A DNA stretch of 64,000 bases from an uncultured Bacteroidales bacterium (GCA_900318465.1 ONKQ01000006.1:1-64000), one strand, 5' to 3'. Numbered from the stretch's first letter, positions 1-12,141 are shown. Program-made: numbers and translations. The notes: generated by a model not told the origin, from the sequence alone.

Positions 1-582
1 AATCAGCGCGTTTACCGTGTTACAATACATCAACAAAACAAACAACAAACCTATTGGTCAAATTAAATATGCGCTACTTTAATTCCGCCAACGAGTAAGA
101 AGAAATATGTGAATTGGAAGAATCTTTCGCTAGTTTATTAATTGCTAAATTTAGTAGATAACCCCAAGTTTTTCGGATTTGCAATCTGAGAACCTTAAAT
201 ATCGACATTGTAATGTCAAACGAAGAAGAGTCAGCAAGAAGGCTCGGTGTGAGTATCGCGTCCATTTCCTCTAAATTGTATCAACAAACCACATCAACCC
301 CGCATAATACACCGGCAAGCAAGTAACATCCTCGTTTTCTGATAGTCCTGTGAACAATACTTTTGCAAAAATCGCAAAATCTATTTCGTCTAAAACTGCA
401 AGAATCGCAAAATGTTTTCCTCGTTTTGCCCTTTGTCCCGCCTCATTTGTCCAAAAATCACCTGACTTTTTGACACAAATTCCCCTCAATTCACGGAAAA
501 ACACTACCTTTGCACGAATTTTGCGCAAACTGCAATTTATCGGAATTTTAAATCTTAAATCTTGAATATTAAATAACTGAAT
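1..582. other. Intergenic region upstream of secA, no convincing gene
   Basis: I see no supportable gene here. Short open frames on both strands lack family features, and one overlaps the likely secA promoter. A Bacteroidota -7 box TACCTTTG lies at 505-512 (+); no TTG is found at the usual 19-bp spacing. The stretch around 359-413 repeats the phrase ATCGCAAAAT twice. The region may hold decayed sequence from a neighbour outside the window. Confidence 0.5.
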
Positions 583-3888
<3,306 letters not shown>

Positions 3889-3906
3889 GCGACATTCAAC
3901 CTAATT

Positions 3907-3946
3907 AAAACCGAGCGGAATCTTGTGGGGTTCCGCTCGGTTTTTG
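3907..3946 (+). terminator. Rho-independent terminator of secA
   Basis: The arms ACCGAGCGGAA and TTCCGCTCGGT form a perfect stem around a short loop and are followed by a T run. An almost identical hairpin sits at 5534-5570, downstream of the secA 3' copy. Confidence 0.92.
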
Positions 3947-3968
3947 ATTTCCTGCAAAAGAAATCCGG

Positions 3969-5306
3969 TTACTTTTCTTTCAAAAACCGCTTCAACAAAA
4001 AGGCGAGAAAATAGGGAAAAGTGTAAAACTTCTCGTTCCAGCCGATGTTTTTATATCCGAATTTGATGCCGTATTTCACATCGGGATAAGAATTCCATTT
4101 GATGAGGTTGTTCAGTGAGGCCGTGGCTCCGTCTTTCGCCTTCACCTCGACGGGAATCAGCGAGTTGGCATCCCTTACGAAGAAATCCATCTCAAGGGCT
4201 GGGCTATCGTGCTTGTAGTAATACAACTGCTCATACCCCGACTTTCTCAGCATCTCGCCAACCACATTTTCATATATGGCACCTTTGTATGTGCCGAAAT
4301 TCTTGTTGGCGCGAAGGTCGTCTTGTGCTTCCTCGTCAAGAGAGGCAATCAGCAGCCCCGTGTCGTGGTAGTAGATTTTGTAGCACTCAGCGTCATAATT
4401 GCCTTTCAGCGGCAGCTCCACATTGCTCAAACAATAGCAAACATTGACCACACCAGCCTGTTTCAGCCAGTCCACGGCACCGATGTATTCCCTGTTTCGC
4501 GCACCTTTGGCAATCTTCGTGATTTGGTATTTCTTATTTTCCTTTGCCAGAAAAGTCGGAATGTGGCCATAAACCGCGAGGACTTTCGCCTTGTCGGTCT
4601 CCTTGGCGTATTTGGTGATGTCTTCCTCGTAATCTTTCAAAAATTGCCGTTGCAGTTTCAGCACTCCGCCAAAATGGCCGTTGTCGATGTACATTTTGAC
4701 CACCTCGGGCATACCTCCGAGCGTCATATAGTCGCGGAAAATGCCCATGAAGGTGTCCAATTCAAGTTGCGAGAACGGCTTCAGCGAAAGCATGTGCGCG
4801 TAAAGGTCCTCAACCTGTTCCTTGGAATAACCCTTGGCCCAAAGAAACTCCTCGAAATCCATCGAAAACATATCATAATCCTCTTTGAAGCCCACCGCAT
4901 TCGACTCGATTTCCTCGTAATAAATGCCCATCAACGAACCCGAACAAATCACATCGAAACGCCCGTCTTGGCAAAACGACTTGAGCGAAGTGGCGCAATC
5001 GGGACATTTTTGCAACTCGTCGAAAAACAGCAGTGTCTTGTTGGGAATAATTCTCCACGAGGGTTCAAGCACTGTGATATTCTTGATGATCTGGTCCACC
5101 TCGTAGCCGTCGTCGAAGATGGTGCGGAATTTCTTCTGAAGCACAAAATTTATCTCCAACACCGATTCGTAGTTGGCACGACCAAAAGCCTTAATCGACT
5201 CGGTTTTCCCGATTTGTCGGGCACCTCGCACAATCAAAGGTTTTCTATCGGGATTCTGTTTCCATTCTACAAGAAACTTATCTATCTTTCTTTCAAGTAG
5301 TTCCAT
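3969..5306 (-). CDS. AAA ATPase with C-terminal DUF4143 domain
   Basis: A P-loop ATPase of the family very common in Bacteroidota accessory DNA; the biochemical role is unknown. The product is 445 residues from the ATG at 5306 (a second ATG 9 bases upstream is possible). It has Walker A GARQIGKT (28-35), Walker B-like LLFFDELQKCP, and a C-terminal DUF4143 part with a nuclease-fold-like EMDFFV...IPVEVKAK signature. Similar proteins have been grouped with toxin-like or mobile cargo genes, but that is only an association. The gene is alone, antisense to secA, and lies exactly between two copies of the secA 3' end. A -7 box TATTTTTG at 5329-5336 and three phased repeats lie upstream. Confidence 0.9.
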   Translation of the reverse strand: MELLERKIDKFLVEWKQNPDRKPLIVRGARQIGKTESIKAFGRANYESVLEINFVLQKKFRTIFDDGYEVDQIIKNITVLEPSWRIIPNKTLLFFDELQKCPDCATSLKSFCQDGRFDVICSGSLMGIYYEEIESNAVGFKEDYDMFSMDFEEFLWAKGYSKEQVEDLYAHMLSLKPFSQLELDTFMGIFRDYMTLGGMPEVVKMYIDNGHFGGVLKLQRQFLKDYEEDITKYAKETDKAKVLAVYGHIPTFLAKENKKYQITKIAKGARNREYIGAVDWLKQAGVVNVCYCLSNVELPLKGNYDAECYKIYYHDTGLLIASLDEEAQDDLRANKNFGTYKGAIYENVVGEMLRKSGYEQLYYYKHDSPALEMDFFVRDANSLIPVEVKAKDGATASLNNLIKWNSYPDVKYGIKFGYKNIGWNEKFYTFPYFLAFLLKRFLKEK

Positions 5307-5311
5307 AGCAA

Positions 5312-5386
5312 TCAATCACATTTTCTGCCACAAAAATACTCAAAAAATCACATTTTCGGACATTTTTTCAATCGAAAAATCACATT
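5312..5386 (-). promoter_or_regulatory. Promoter with three 11-bp repeats phased at 32 bp
   Basis: The sequence AATCACATTTT occurs at 5312-5322, 5344-5354 and 5376-5386, exactly 32 bp apart, about three helical turns. A -7 box TATTTTTG (minus strand) lies at 5329-5336 between the first two. The layout fits binding sites for a regulator of the ATPase gene; which protein binds is unknown. Confidence 0.5.
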
Positions 5387-5425
5387 TTTTGAAAAAAAAT
5401 ACACCTAACCAATCTGCGTGGAGAA

Positions 5426-5568
5426 GAAAGTGGGCCGCAACGACCCCTGCCCTTGCGGAAGCGGCAAGAAGTACAAGCAATGCCACGGACGGTTTGAAAG
5501 CGCTATGGAATAAGCGACATCTAACCTAGTGAAAACCGAGCGGAATCTTGTTGGGTTCCGCTCGGTTT
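5426..5568 (+). pseudogene. Orphan duplicate of the secA 3' end and terminator
   Basis: In frame it encodes a SEC-C tail, [13 protein letters not shown] followed by [15 protein letters not shown] and a stop. This is the secA C-terminus with one N-to-S change; the other coding differences are silent. An in-frame TAA lies a few codons upstream and there is no start, so it is not expressed as a gene. The terminator hairpin (5534-5570) is conserved too. It resembles the leftover gene end seen when an element integrates into a gene's 3' end and brings a replacement end. Confidence 0.9.
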
Positions 5569-5588
5569 GCTTTTATTGTCATCGAAAA

Positions 5589-6221
5589 TTATTGTAATTC
5601 AGATGATAGTATCTTTGCTTTTTCCTTCTCATATTCCTCTTGCGTCAAAATCCCTTCATCTAACAATTGTTTTAACTCCCGAAGTTTATCCGCTTTTGAC
5701 TGGGCATCGGAATAAGAACCTTCTTTGCTTGTCTCTTTAGGATTGGTTACTACATCCTTCTTTGGAATGGCCTTGTAGTTAATCGTATAAAGGAAATGGT
5801 CATAGTCAATCTTTGAAACACCTTTCTCATTGACATCTGGCTTCCACCACGCCCCTGTAATGCCATCAACAACAACTCCCCAAGGAAGTGGGATGTATGT
5901 GCTTGGAACAATGCCGGTCCACCCAACCAATGTTCCCACAAAAGCCCAGCCGCGAAAAGCCTTTTTTGTGAAATGTGTTGTTTCAGGCTCACAATTTTCT
6001 TCTTGAACTGTAATGGACAACTTGTCTGCATCCCTTCTTTTTACCAAGAAATTGGCTTCGCCTTGCCCCTTGTACTGCCCGTCCACAGAAATGGTGGCAT
6101 CAGGATGACCTGGAATCTGAACTTTTGCATTGTATTTCGCTCCTCCAATAATGGTGGCACAACTTGAGAACGACAACGCAATCGCTACAGAAAACAAGAA
6201 AAGTAAAATTCTTTTTTTCAT
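5589..6221 (-). CDS. Lipoprotein with C-terminal SHOCT-like domain
   Basis: A 210-residue predicted lipoprotein of unknown function. The start at 6221 places a charged N-terminus (MKKR) and hydrophobic stretch directly before a lipobox ending in SFSSC. The middle has PEGA-like beta sequence (HPDATISVDGQYKGQG) and a glycine/tryptophan-rich hydrophobic stretch, reminiscent of small envelope lipoproteins. The C-terminus (LRELKQLLDEGILTQEEYEK) matches the short SHOCT helical domain. An earlier in-frame ATG at 6266 would add 15 residues ahead of the signal peptide and is less likely. It lies just beyond the duplicated secA terminator. Confidence 0.75.
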   Translation of the reverse strand: MKKRILLFLFSVAIALSFSSCATIIGGAKYNAKVQIPGHPDATISVDGQYKGQGEANFLVKRRDADKLSITVQEENCEPETTHFTKKAFRGWAFVGTLVGWTGIVPSTYIPLPWGVVVDGITGAWWKPDVNEKGVSKIDYDHFLYTINYKAIPKKDVVTNPKETSKEGSYSDAQSKADKLRELKQLLDEGILTQEEYEKEKAKILSSELQ

Positions 6222-6290
6222 ATTTGTTCTTTGGCTTCCAGCTCCCAAAAGCGCAGGAGAATCCATTGTTCCCCGATTAGTTATGACAAA

Positions 6291-6468
6291 AGAAGCGTGG
6301 AACTGTATGCCACATTTGCAAGTCGAAGGTCCTGAGAATTACCCAATAAAGACAAATATGGCTGTATATAGCATTCCACGCATAACGCAGAAACTATCAT
6401 GCCAACTGCCTTTATTGAAGTCATTGAATTCTCAGGTTCTCGACTTACAAGACAAGCATAACGCTTCT
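6291..6468. repeat. Long imperfect inverted repeat (MITE-like or structured RNA)
   Basis: The arms pair in several blocks: AGAAGCGT (6291-6298) with ACGCTTCT (6461-6468), AGTCGA (6321-6326) with TCGACT (6440-6445), CCTGAGAATT (6331-6340) with AATTCTCAGG (6427-6436), and CAATAAA (6344-6350) with TTTATTG (6411-6417). The whole could fold as a roughly 178-bp cruciform. No transposase is present. Confidence 0.55.
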
Positions 6469-6585
6469 ATATGACGGACTTGGCTCGCCAAATCCATCGG
6501 CAAAAATAAGAAAAAGGTATGAAACGGAAAGGAAAAATGGAGTTTTTTTGTTTGCAGCGTAGGTTCAACTCATCCAAAAACATAG

Positions 6586-6648
6586 TTAGCGCAGTAGTTC
6601 GAGGCTTAATTGGTGCGCTAACCTATATAAAAAATAGGGTTAGCGCAC
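6586..6648. repeat. Triple TTAGCGC motif with hairpin
   Basis: TTAGCGCAGTAG (6586-6597, +), the inverted form GTGCGCTAACC (6613-6623) and GGTTAGCGCAC (6638-6648, +) form three copies of one motif. The last two make a near-perfect hairpin around an A/T loop. There is no long T run, so it is more likely an operator or recombination site than a terminator. Function unknown. Confidence 0.5.
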
Positions 6649-6860
6649 TAATTTACGTAAGGAAACTTTCCAATGAAAACCGAAAAATATGCCCAAGAAA
6701 CATGATTTTTAGGCTTTCGTGGACACATTTTCACCGAATTACAAAACAAAAACTGCGTTTTCCAATAAATCTATAAACAAACATCCATGAAACAGCATCA
6801 TTCCAGACACGTTTAAAGAAAAAAAGTTATTTTTGCACCGTTATCAAATCCATCTTTATC

Positions 6861-9410
6861 ATGAAAAAACTCTTTTTTACTTTAATGCTGGCGCTTACCT
6901 TAAGCATCGGCTTTGCACAAAAGCATGTCCTCGTTGAAGAACTGACCGGCACTTGGTGCCAATGGTGCCCAAGAGGTGTCTATTATGGTGATTCCCTGTG
7001 TTTTACCTACGACAATGTCATTTTCGTCGCCATCCATTGCAGCGACCCGATGACAAATGATGATTATTATCACGCTTCGGGACTTGTTGGCGCACCATCG
7101 GCCAACATCGGACGGCGTTTTCTGGCACAGGAAACCCAAACCTGGTTTGCCAAAGTGGAACAGGAAAGCCAGACGCCGTCAAAAGCCTACATAACAATCC
7201 ATTGCGACTATGATCCTGCGACACGACAACTGACTGCCGACGTTGGAGCCATGGCCTTGGAAAACATGAACGGCGACTACCGTTTCGCGGCCATCCTCAT
7301 CGAAGACGGCGTGACAGGGCCAGCACCCGCCTACAACCAAACCAACTCCTACAGCGGTGGCGGCCACGGCCCGATGGGTGGCTACGAGAATTTGCCCAAC
7401 CCCATTCCCGCCGAGCGTATTGCATACGACCATGTGGGGCGTCAACTGCTTTGCGATTATAATGGAGTGCCAGGCTCTTTCCCATCATCGTTGCAAGCTT
7501 CACAATCAGCCCACTACGAGTTTACCTGCATTTTGGATGAGAATTGGGATTACAACTATGTGAGCGTAATAGGCTTGCTCATCGCCCCCGACGGCTCCGT
7601 AGAGAATGCCGTAAAGAGTTTCTATCTCAATGGCGACAACACCGCAGCTCCTCTGTTTACATCGACACCTAAGACCGAAGCCTACGCCAACCTCAATTAC
7701 CTTTACAATGTCTATTTCCACGACCCCGACAACAAGAATCTCACCATCAGCCTTGCCCAAGGCCCAAGTTGGCTGACTTTGGAGCAATATGATGGAAAGT
7801 CGGCCTGCCTCTACGGAACACCAGACCAACCAGGCAATTATGAAGTGAGCCTCATGCTTTCCGATGACATTCACAGCACCTATCAGGACTTCACCATCGT
7901 TGTTGACGAACCTCTCAGTGGCAGTTGGGAATATGTGGGGCCTCGTGGTTTCTCCCAAGCCGCATTTCAAGTTTTCAGCATAAAGCAGGATAACGATGGG
8001 GATTTGTATGTTTTTGGAAACCAAAGCAATATGCCTGTGTTATACAAAAACGTCGCAGGCACCGACACGTGGGAACGGATGGGCAACATCAACACGTCTT
8101 GTTCCGTCTCGGCTGGTGGCATGGATGTGGCCTCCAACGGCGACGTTTATGTGGCCTACTCCGACCAATCTGACACTGGTTATGCTTTTAAATGGGACGG
8201 CAGCCATTGGACAGCCGTTGGTAGCGCTTTTGGCAGCGTTGAAACGCATATTGTCCTCGACAACAACGACTTGCCCTATCTTATTGCCCGCGATATTTCG
8301 CAAAATTACATCGGGGTCGTCTTCAAATTGGAGAATAATAGTTGGGTGCCTCTGAGCGGTACGGGAATCTATGCACCAAGCAGCGAATATGCCTGCCATC
8401 AGGATTTGGTCTTCGACAGCAACAACACGCCTTACATCGCATACGCCGACTACATGGCCAGCAATCTACTAAAAGTCAGGAAGTTTGAAAACGGAGAATG
8501 GACTCTCGTGGGCAATGGCATCGACAACATTTATTTCTACCAAAGTCTTGCGCTCGATGAGAACGACATGCCTTACCTTGCCTATTGCGCCTATCCTTCT
8601 TACCATCTCAGGGCCGTCCGCTTTAACGGTAGCGATTTTGAGAGTCTTGGCGACAACTTGGCCGAAGGAGCTGTATCGGAACTCAACGCTTGCTTCAACG
8701 AGGGCAAGTTTACGGTGGCTTTCGTCAACGAGGGACAATCCAACTACTTGAGTGTCATGCAATACGATAGCGATTGGAGTTATGTCGGTCCGAGTCTCGT
8801 CTCAGAAGGTGCCATGGACGACCCGTTCATTATTGCCAACGATGGAGTTCTTTTCGTGGCCTATGCCGATGACGGTTTGCAGGGTTATGCCTCCTGCATG
8901 AAATATGCTGAGGTCACCATCCTCTATCCGCCTACCGACTTCGCTGCCGAGGTTTTTGGCAACGACAATGTCCGTTTGACTTGGAATTTGCCCGTTGAAG
9001 GCGCTCCAAACAATTACAATCTTTACCGAGATGACGCACTCATTGCCACCGTTACCGAATTGACTTACAGTGATTACAATATTCCCTCAGGCACACACCG
9101 CTACACCCTTTCGGCGGTCTATCCCGAAGGCGAGTCGGTGCAAGTCGGCCCCGTCGTGGTGGAAACCACTGAAGGCGTTGAGGACAACGAAATACATTTC
9201 ATCCTTTACCCGACCATCACTGCTTCGACTTTAACCATCGAAAGCCAAAGCCAAGGCGTTGTTACGCTATATAATACTATTGGACAACAACTTATGGAAG
9301 TTCGCATTGATGCAGACCACAACCTCGTTGATGTTTCTACGTTTCCCGATGGAATGTATTTCCTAAAAATGACGAATGGAAGGACAATTAAGATTATCAA
9401 AAACTCATAA
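6861..9410 (+). CDS. T9SS cargo protein with Omp28/thioredoxin-like N-terminus
   Basis: An 849-residue secreted protein. A signal peptide ends near residue 20 (IGFAQ). Next comes an Omp28-like thioredoxin fold with a CxxC (C33, C36: TWCQWC). An Ig-like putative cadherin/He_PIG segment follows around residues 270-350. A long stretch of repeats with Trp and Gly (SWEYVG, EWTLVG, WSYVG) suggests a beta-propeller at about 355-685. A fibronectin-III-like part at about 690-765 leads into a type A C-terminal sorting domain (LYPTITASTLTIES ... DGMYFLKM ... IKIIKNS). It is therefore expected to cross the outer membrane by T9SS and be anchored or released at the surface. The substrate is unknown. The -7 box is at 6828-6835. 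Confidence 0.85.
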   Translation: MKKLFFTLMLALTLSIGFAQKHVLVEELTGTWCQWCPRGVYYGDSLCFTYDNVIFVAIHCSDPMTNDDYYHASGLVGAPSANIGRRFLAQETQTWFAKVEQESQTPSKAYITIHCDYDPATRQLTADVGAMALENMNGDYRFAAILIEDGVTGPAPAYNQTNSYSGGGHGPMGGYENLPNPIPAERIAYDHVGRQLLCDYNGVPGSFPSSLQASQSAHYEFTCILDENWDYNYVSVIGLLIAPDGSVENAVKSFYLNGDNTAAPLFTSTPKTEAYANLNYLYNVYFHDPDNKNLTISLAQGPSWLTLEQYDGKSACLYGTPDQPGNYEVSLMLSDDIHSTYQDFTIVVDEPLSGSWEYVGPRGFSQAAFQVFSIKQDNDGDLYVFGNQSNMPVLYKNVAGTDTWERMGNINTSCSVSAGGMDVASNGDVYVAYSDQSDTGYAFKWDGSHWTAVGSAFGSVETHIVLDNNDLPYLIARDISQNYIGVVFKLENNSWVPLSGTGIYAPSSEYACHQDLVFDSNNTPYIAYADYMASNLLKVRKFENGEWTLVGNGIDNIYFYQSLALDENDMPYLAYCAYPSYHLRAVRFNGSDFESLGDNLAEGAVSELNACFNEGKFTVAFVNEGQSNYLSVMQYDSDWSYVGPSLVSEGAMDDPFIIANDGVLFVAYADDGLQGYASCMKYAEVTILYPPTDFAAEVFGNDNVRLTWNLPVEGAPNNYNLYRDDALIATVTELTYSDYNIPSGTHRYTLSAVYPEGESVQVGPVVVETTEGVEDNEIHFILYPTITASTLTIESQSQGVVTLYNTIGQQLMEVRIDADHNLVDVSTFPDGMYFLKMTNGRTIKIIKNS

Positions 9411-9448
9411 ATCAAGTTGTAAAGTTTTTTCATTTTTTTATTTTGGAG

Positions 9449-9483
9449 GAGACTGTCTGGTGCAAGTCGGGCAGTCTTTTTTT
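9449..9483 (+). terminator. Terminator after the T9SS cargo gene
   Basis: AGACTGTC and GGCAGTCT pair (one G-U) around a 12-base loop and are followed by seven Ts. Confidence 0.8.
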
Positions 9484-9504
9484 GATGGAATTTCAGATTT
9501 TTTC

Positions 9505-9534
9505 TTGCGGATTGGAATTATTGTAATATATTTG
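9505..9534 (+). promoter_or_regulatory. Bacteroidota-type promoter of the 9559 lipoprotein gene
   Basis: TTG at 9505-9507, then 19 bp, then TATATTTG at 9527-9534: a complete -33/-7 pair about 24 bases before the ATG. It fixes the start at 9559 and rules out the longer upstream frame. Confidence 0.8.
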
Positions 9535-9558
9535 CACCGAAATAAATGCATTCTAACT

Positions 9559-10584
9559 ATGAAAAAGGTTGCTTCAATATTTGTTTTTACAATTTTTATG
9601 CTGCTTGTTTCGTGTCGGCAAGATTTCAATCTTCAGGCTGAATACAAGGTAGTTCCGGTGGTTTATGGATTGCTTGATGCCAATGCCGATACCAATTTCA
9701 TCAAGGTGACGCGCTCATTTTATGTGTTGAACGACGACGCCACCCAAGTCGCGATGAATCCCGACTCGAGTGACTATCGCGGCAAGCTTGATGTGCGTCT
9801 CACTGAGTTTTGCAATGGCGATAGTGTCCGCCAGATTATCTTGGACACGATTACGATAGGGAACAAACAGCCAGGCAATTTCTATGCGCCCAAACAGAAA
9901 CTGTACTATACGACGGAACGACTCCGCAAAAACACGAAGGACGAAAAATATCAATACAAACTCACCATCGTGCTTCCCGACCGCACTCTGGTTTCAACGA
10001 CGGATATGGTGGGCTCAAACGGTTTTCGGGTGAAGAGTCTGGCGGTCAATTATTCGCTGGAGTATTTTGGCGTCAATAGGCCTTTGGAGTTCTATCCCGC
10101 CCCCAACGCGATTTCATACGAAGTCAGAATGACTTTTACTTTCAAGGAACAAAGGCATCCTGGCGGAGATTCAATTCCGCGTACAATGGATTGGAAATTA
10201 GCTACTTATTCCAATTTTTATCTTGCGTCCTGCATGGTCGACAATTATTATCGGGTCACGTATCGTCCCGAAAGGTTCTATGAGCAGTTGGTGGATTTCC
10301 TTGGTGCTGACACGGCTGTTGCCGGACTGAAGCGTTTCATCGGCGATTATCCTGTTGAAATCATCGTTTCGGCGGCAGGAGAGGAATTGACACGTTATCT
10401 CGAATGGAGTTCTGTCGGCAACTATGGCACTATGGGTGGCAATGATTTTACGCTCATCGATGGAGGAACGGGCGTGTTCTCTTCGCGCATGACGACACGA
10501 AGCAGGGTGCGCCTGGCAGGAACCACGGTGCCTGAATTGATGGCGCACAGAAACTGGGGCTTCAAGTTTACGGGCGGCGATTAG
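9559..10584 (+). CDS. DUF4249-like outer-envelope lipoprotein
   Basis: A 341-residue predicted lipoprotein: MKKVASIF, a hydrophobic core, and lipobox LLVSC with the Cys at 19. The body is beta-rich and begins with KVVPVVYGLLDANADTNFIKV, which resembles the DUF4249-type lipoproteins of Bacteroidota. These are often found beside TonB-dependent receptors, but none is present here. An in-frame extension to 9376 would overlap the upstream gene and the promoter, so it is rejected. The stop overlaps the convergent methyltransferase gene by 4 bases. Role unknown. Confidence 0.75.
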   Translation: MKKVASIFVFTIFMLLVSCRQDFNLQAEYKVVPVVYGLLDANADTNFIKVTRSFYVLNDDATQVAMNPDSSDYRGKLDVRLTEFCNGDSVRQIILDTITIGNKQPGNFYAPKQKLYYTTERLRKNTKDEKYQYKLTIVLPDRTLVSTTDMVGSNGFRVKSLAVNYSLEYFGVNRPLEFYPAPNAISYEVRMTFTFKEQRHPGGDSIPRTMDWKLATYSNFYLASCMVDNYYRVTYRPERFYEQLVDFLGADTAVAGLKRFIGDYPVEIIVSAAGEELTRYLEWSSVGNYGTMGGNDFTLIDGGTGVFSSRMTTRSRVRLAGTTVPELMAHRNWGFKFTGGD

Positions 10585-11318
10585 GATGGCCGTGTCATTT
10601 CAGCCATGATGATGCCGCCGGCCACTGAAGCATTGAGCGATTCGGTCTGACTGTTGCCCATGCGGGGAATGGTGACAGGGTGGGAGAGTAGTGGCAGCAG
10701 GTTTTCGCGGATGCCATGCGATTCGCTTCCGATGACGATGACGCCATTGGGTTTTTGTTTCATTTCAAACAAGTTTTCGCCTTCAAGCAAAGCGCCATAG
10801 ATGGCCTTGCCTTGGCTGCGCTGCTCGGTGAGAAACGCGGGCAGTCCTTTTTCTATTACGTTGATTCTGAACAAGGAACCCATCGTAGCTTGAACGACTT
10901 TTGGATTCCACACCTCCACGCAATCATGGCTGCATACAATGTCGCGGATGCCGAACCACTCCGCAGTGCGGATGAGGGTGCCCATGTTACCAGGGTTGGC
11001 GATGCCGTCCAAGGCGAGGATGAAGCGCGGGTTTGCGGAAAGTTGTTGTTTTACAGGTGTTTTCACTACGGCAAGGATGCCTGGCGGCGTATCCTGACCA
11101 CTCATCTGGGCCATCTGTACCTCGCTGACTGTTTCGGCTTGTGGAAAAGTTTCATTCCAAACTGTTGTAGCATAGAGTGCTGTGGTTGTGAAGTCAGAGT
11201 GGAGTAGTTCTTCAACCATTTTGCGCCCTTCCACTACGAAGAGGCCGAGTTCCTTGCGGAACTTCTGTTGGCGTAGCGAGCCGACTTGTTTTATTTCGTT
11301 TTTGGTGACCATAGTCAA
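10581..11318 (-). CDS. TrmH/SpoU-family RNA 2'-O-methyltransferase
   Basis: It probably methylates ribose 2'-OH groups in rRNA or tRNA using S-adenosylmethionine. The 245-residue protein has an N-terminal substrate-binding part (KFRKELGLFVVEGRKMVEEL) and the three SPOUT motifs: LDGIANPGNMGTLIRTAEWF, VIVIGSESHGI, and IPRMGNSQTESLNASVAGG. These form the trefoil-knot cofactor site. The target nucleotide cannot be told from sequence. An alternative ATG lies two codons in (11312). It is followed tail to tail by the lipoprotein gene with a 4-base overlap. Confidence 0.9.
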   Translation of the reverse strand: MTMVTKNEIKQVGSLRQQKFRKELGLFVVEGRKMVEELLHSDFTTTALYATTVWNETFPQAETVSEVQMAQMSGQDTPPGILAVVKTPVKQQLSANPRFILALDGIANPGNMGTLIRTAEWFGIRDIVCSHDCVEVWNPKVVQATMGSLFRINVIEKGLPAFLTEQRSQGKAIYGALLEGENLFEMKQKPNGVIVIGSESHGIRENLLPLLSHPVTIPRMGNSQTESLNASVAGGIIMAEMTRPS

Positions 11319-11345
11319 AAAAAAGCTGCCTCACGGATGAGGCAG
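11317..11345 (-). terminator. Terminator of the [12 protein letters not shown] operon
   Basis: On the minus strand GCTGCCTCA and TGAGGCAGC form a perfect 9-bp stem with a 3-base loop followed by eight Ts. It sits immediately upstream of the TrmH-like gene start, separating the two transcription units. Confidence 0.9.
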
Positions 11346-11373
11346 CCACAAAAGTATGAAAAAGTTCTGATGC

Positions 11374-11823
11374 TCATTCGGCGAAGACGGAGAAATCGAC
11401 ATCCACGAGCACTTCCTTGTGCAGGCGGATCTTAGCGGTGTAGTCGCCAACTTCCTTGATGGCGTCTTCGTTGAGGACGATTTGCTTGCGGTCCACCTCG
11501 ATATTGGTGGCTTCCTTGATAGCGTTGGCGATCATGATGCTGTTGACCGAGCCGAAAATCTTGCCGCTGGTACCAGCCTTGGCGGGGATTTGCAGCTTCA
11601 GGCCTTCCAAAGCCTTGGCTTTGTCGAGGGCTTCGTTCTTGATCTTTTCTTCCTTGTGGGCCTGTTGGCGAATCTCCTCGGCAAGGATCTTGCGGTTGCG
11701 CTCGGTGGCGAGGATGGCCATTCCCTTAGGGATGAGGAAGTTGCGGCCATAGCCAGGTCTCACGGTCACGATGTCATTCTTGTAACCTAAATTGGCGACG
11801 TCTTGTTTCAGAATAATATCCAT
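11374..11823 (-). CDS. rplI: 50S ribosomal protein L9
   Basis: 149 residues, the normal length. The N-terminal rRNA-binding signature is present (MDIILKQDVANLGYKNDIVTVRPGYGRNFLIPKG, residues 1-34), then the long connecting helix and a C-terminal domain. Last gene of [12 protein letters not shown], 18 bases after rpsR, in the order typical of Bacteroidota. A terminator follows at 11317-11345. Confidence 0.97.
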   Translation of the reverse strand: MDIILKQDVANLGYKNDIVTVRPGYGRNFLIPKGMAILATERNRKILAEEIRQQAHKEEKIKNEALDKAKALEGLKLQIPAKAGTSGKIFGSVNSIMIANAIKEATNIEVDRKQIVLNEDAIKEVGDYTAKIRLHKEVLVDVDFSVFAE

Positions 11824-11841
11824 TGTGTGTCCTCCTTCAAA

Positions 11842-12114
11842 TTATTTCAAACAGTCAGCTACAAAAGGCATGAGGGCGAGGTGGCGGGCACGTTTGATGG
11901 CCTGGGCGACCTTGCGCTGGTATTTCATGGAAGTGCCGGTGATGCGGCGGGGCAGGATCTTGCCTTGCTCGTTGACGAACTTCAGCAAAAAGTCGGCGTC
12001 TTTGTAGTCGATGTACTTGATGCGGTTCTTCTTGAAACGGCAGTATTTCTTTCTTTTGGTATCGACAGCTATGGGGGTCAGATACTTGATGTCGTTGTTG
12101 TTCACTTGTGCCAT
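11842..12114 (-). CDS. rpsR: 30S ribosomal protein S18
   Basis: 90 residues with the S18 core: [40 protein letters not shown] and [11 protein letters not shown]. It binds next to S6 on the platform of the small subunit. It lies 27 bases after rpsF and is co-transcribed with it and rplI. Confidence 0.97.
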   Translation of the reverse strand: MAQVNNNDIKYLTPIAVDTKRKKYCRFKKNRIKYIDYKDADFLLKFVNEQGKILPRRITGTSMKYQRKVAQAIKRARHLALMPFVADCLK

Positions 12115-12141
12115 GTCTCTTTCGTTTTTATGGGTTCAACA

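Larger units (their letters stand above)
6222..6860. other. Intergenic region with inverted repeats
   Basis: No convincing gene lies in this 640-bp gap. It holds a long imperfect inverted repeat (6291-6468), a cluster of three TTAGCGC motifs with a tight hairpin (6586-6648), and a -7 box TATTTTTG at 6828-6835 serving the T9SS gene downstream. An 85-codon open frame at 6519-6776 runs through the hairpin and is probably not real. Confidence 0.6.

Noticed and set aside
74-265. Minus-strand 63-codon open frame
   Set aside because: No recognisable motif, no promoter, and no partner genes; composition looks random.
271-528. Minus-strand 85-codon open frame upstream of secA
   Set aside because: It covers the secA -7 region and has no family signature.
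6519-6776. 85-codon frame in the repeat-rich gap
   Set aside because: It runs through the TTAGCGC hairpin and has no domain or start context.
9376-9558. N-terminal extension of the 9559 lipoprotein
   Set aside because: It would overlap the end of the T9SS gene, a terminator and the promoter; the lipobox start at 9559 is better.
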